From positions 1,380,001 to 1,444,000 of the forward strand of contig NZ_CP168900.1 of the NCBI RefSeq assembly GCF_041765605.1: DNA of 64,000 nucleotides. Reading direction: 5' to 3'. The notes below the pieces were generated by a model. That model saw only the letters and a program-made list of their open reading frames with translations. It made no database searches and was not told the DNA's origin. The translations under genes and the position numbers were made by a program. The DNA comes from Listeria monocytogenes. GTDB lineage: Bacteria > Bacillota > Bacilli > Lactobacillales > Listeriaceae. This document shows positions 63,615-64,000 of the stretch, in pieces; within the stretch, counting starts at the first letter, position 1; each line of letters begins with the position of its first letter.

Positions 63615-64000
63615 ATGACAATCGCAATCACGATCATCTCCAGTTTGCTTTTCTTAATCGTCGGTCTAGTTGTTGGTTCTCTAATTTTTAAATCTAGTAC
63701 AGAGAAAAAACTGGCTGCTGCAAGGGGGACTGCTGAATTAATTGTAGAGGATGCGAAGAAAGAAGCAGAAACTACAAAAAAAGAAGCATTGCTTGAAGCG
63801 AAGGAAGAGAATCATAGGTTACGTACTGAAATCGAAAATGAACTTCGTGGGCGAAGAACAGAGACACAGAAAGCAGAAAATCGCTTATTGCAAAGGGAGG
63901 AAAACCTCGACCGTAAAGATACTTCTTTAAGTAAACGAGAAGCTACACTTGAAAGAAAAGAGGAGAGTATCAGTAAACGTCAACAACAAATTGAAGAGAA
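63615..64000 (+). CDS. rny: Ribonuclease Y, N-terminal part (cut by window end)
   Basis: Membrane-anchored endoribonuclease that starts bulk mRNA decay. Only the first 128 codons are present. They show an N-terminal transmembrane helix (about 4-25, [20 protein letters not shown]) and a long charged coiled coil (about 30 onward: [19 protein letters not shown]). The KH and HD catalytic domains lie beyond the window. AAGGAGGTGTAAGG precedes the ATG. Position after recA matches Bacillus (recA-rny). The coiled coil plus context make the call firm. Confidence 0.92.

Overview
This 64 kb window is a chromosomal core segment of a low-GC, non-sporulating Gram-positive bacterium. It is almost certainly Listeria sensu stricto, most likely L. 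monocytogenes. Gene order matches what I remember of the Listeria chromosome from the 5-formyl-THF cyclo-ligase gene to recA and rny. It carries lisRK, tcsA (the CD4+ T-cell-stimulating lipoprotein), the stressosome miniprotein gene prli42 and a sigma-B small RNA matching SbrA. Species and strain cannot be fixed without comparison. I saw no prophage, IS element, CRISPR array, rRNA or tRNA.

Layout. 1-4.7 kb: folate salvage, rhomboid protease GluP, glucokinase and a lipoprotein. 4.7-8.5 kb (minus strand): the seven-gene comG pseudopilus operon, with a probable ComK site in front. 8.8-13 kb: glycine riboswitch and glycine cleavage genes gcvT-gcvPA-gcvPB. 13-14.7 kb (minus strand): rhodanese and two membrane or YqhQ-type proteins. 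14.9-22.9 kb: the Bacillus-like series pepP-efp, accB-accC-yqhY-nusB, folD-xseA-xseB-ispA. 23-28.5 kb: cold-shock gene, dxs-tlyA, argR-recN. 28.6-35.5 kb: branched-chain acyl-CoA synthesis and ATP recovery (ptb-buk-lpd-bkdAA-bkdAB-bkdB). 35.5-35.7 kb: sbrA and prli42, both too small for ordinary gene callers. 35.8-46.1 kb: a tripeptidase-like enzyme, gnd, lisRK, yidC with an upstream membrane mini-gene, acylphosphatase, fni, trhO and a YitT transporter-like protein. 46.2-59.97 kb: ftsK, comER, the tcsA nucleoside ABC system, ymfF-ymfH-ymfI-rodZ-pgsA. 60.1 kb: one AT-rich hypothetical gene that looks accessory. 60.7-64 kb: cinA, recA and the start of rny.

The most interesting signal is at 41672-42001 (minus strand). 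A 96-residue, single-membrane-span protein lies 36 bases upstream of yidC. It ends in a Trp and acidic-cluster tail (W74, then D86-D87-E88-D89) resembling Bacillus subtilis MifM. Its last codons form a perfect 11-bp inverted repeat with the yidC ribosome-binding and start region. That is the architecture of a ribosome-arrest sensor controlling membrane insertase synthesis, and I propose it as a MifM-type system in Listeria.

The genes connect in several ways. EF-P (with Lys32) and the YmfI reductase that acts on its modification in Bacillus are both here. Dxs (MEP pathway) and type 2 IPP isomerase (mevalonate pathway) are both here, feeding IspA. LisRK, Prli42, SbrA, CspA and RecA make the window rich in stress-response functions.
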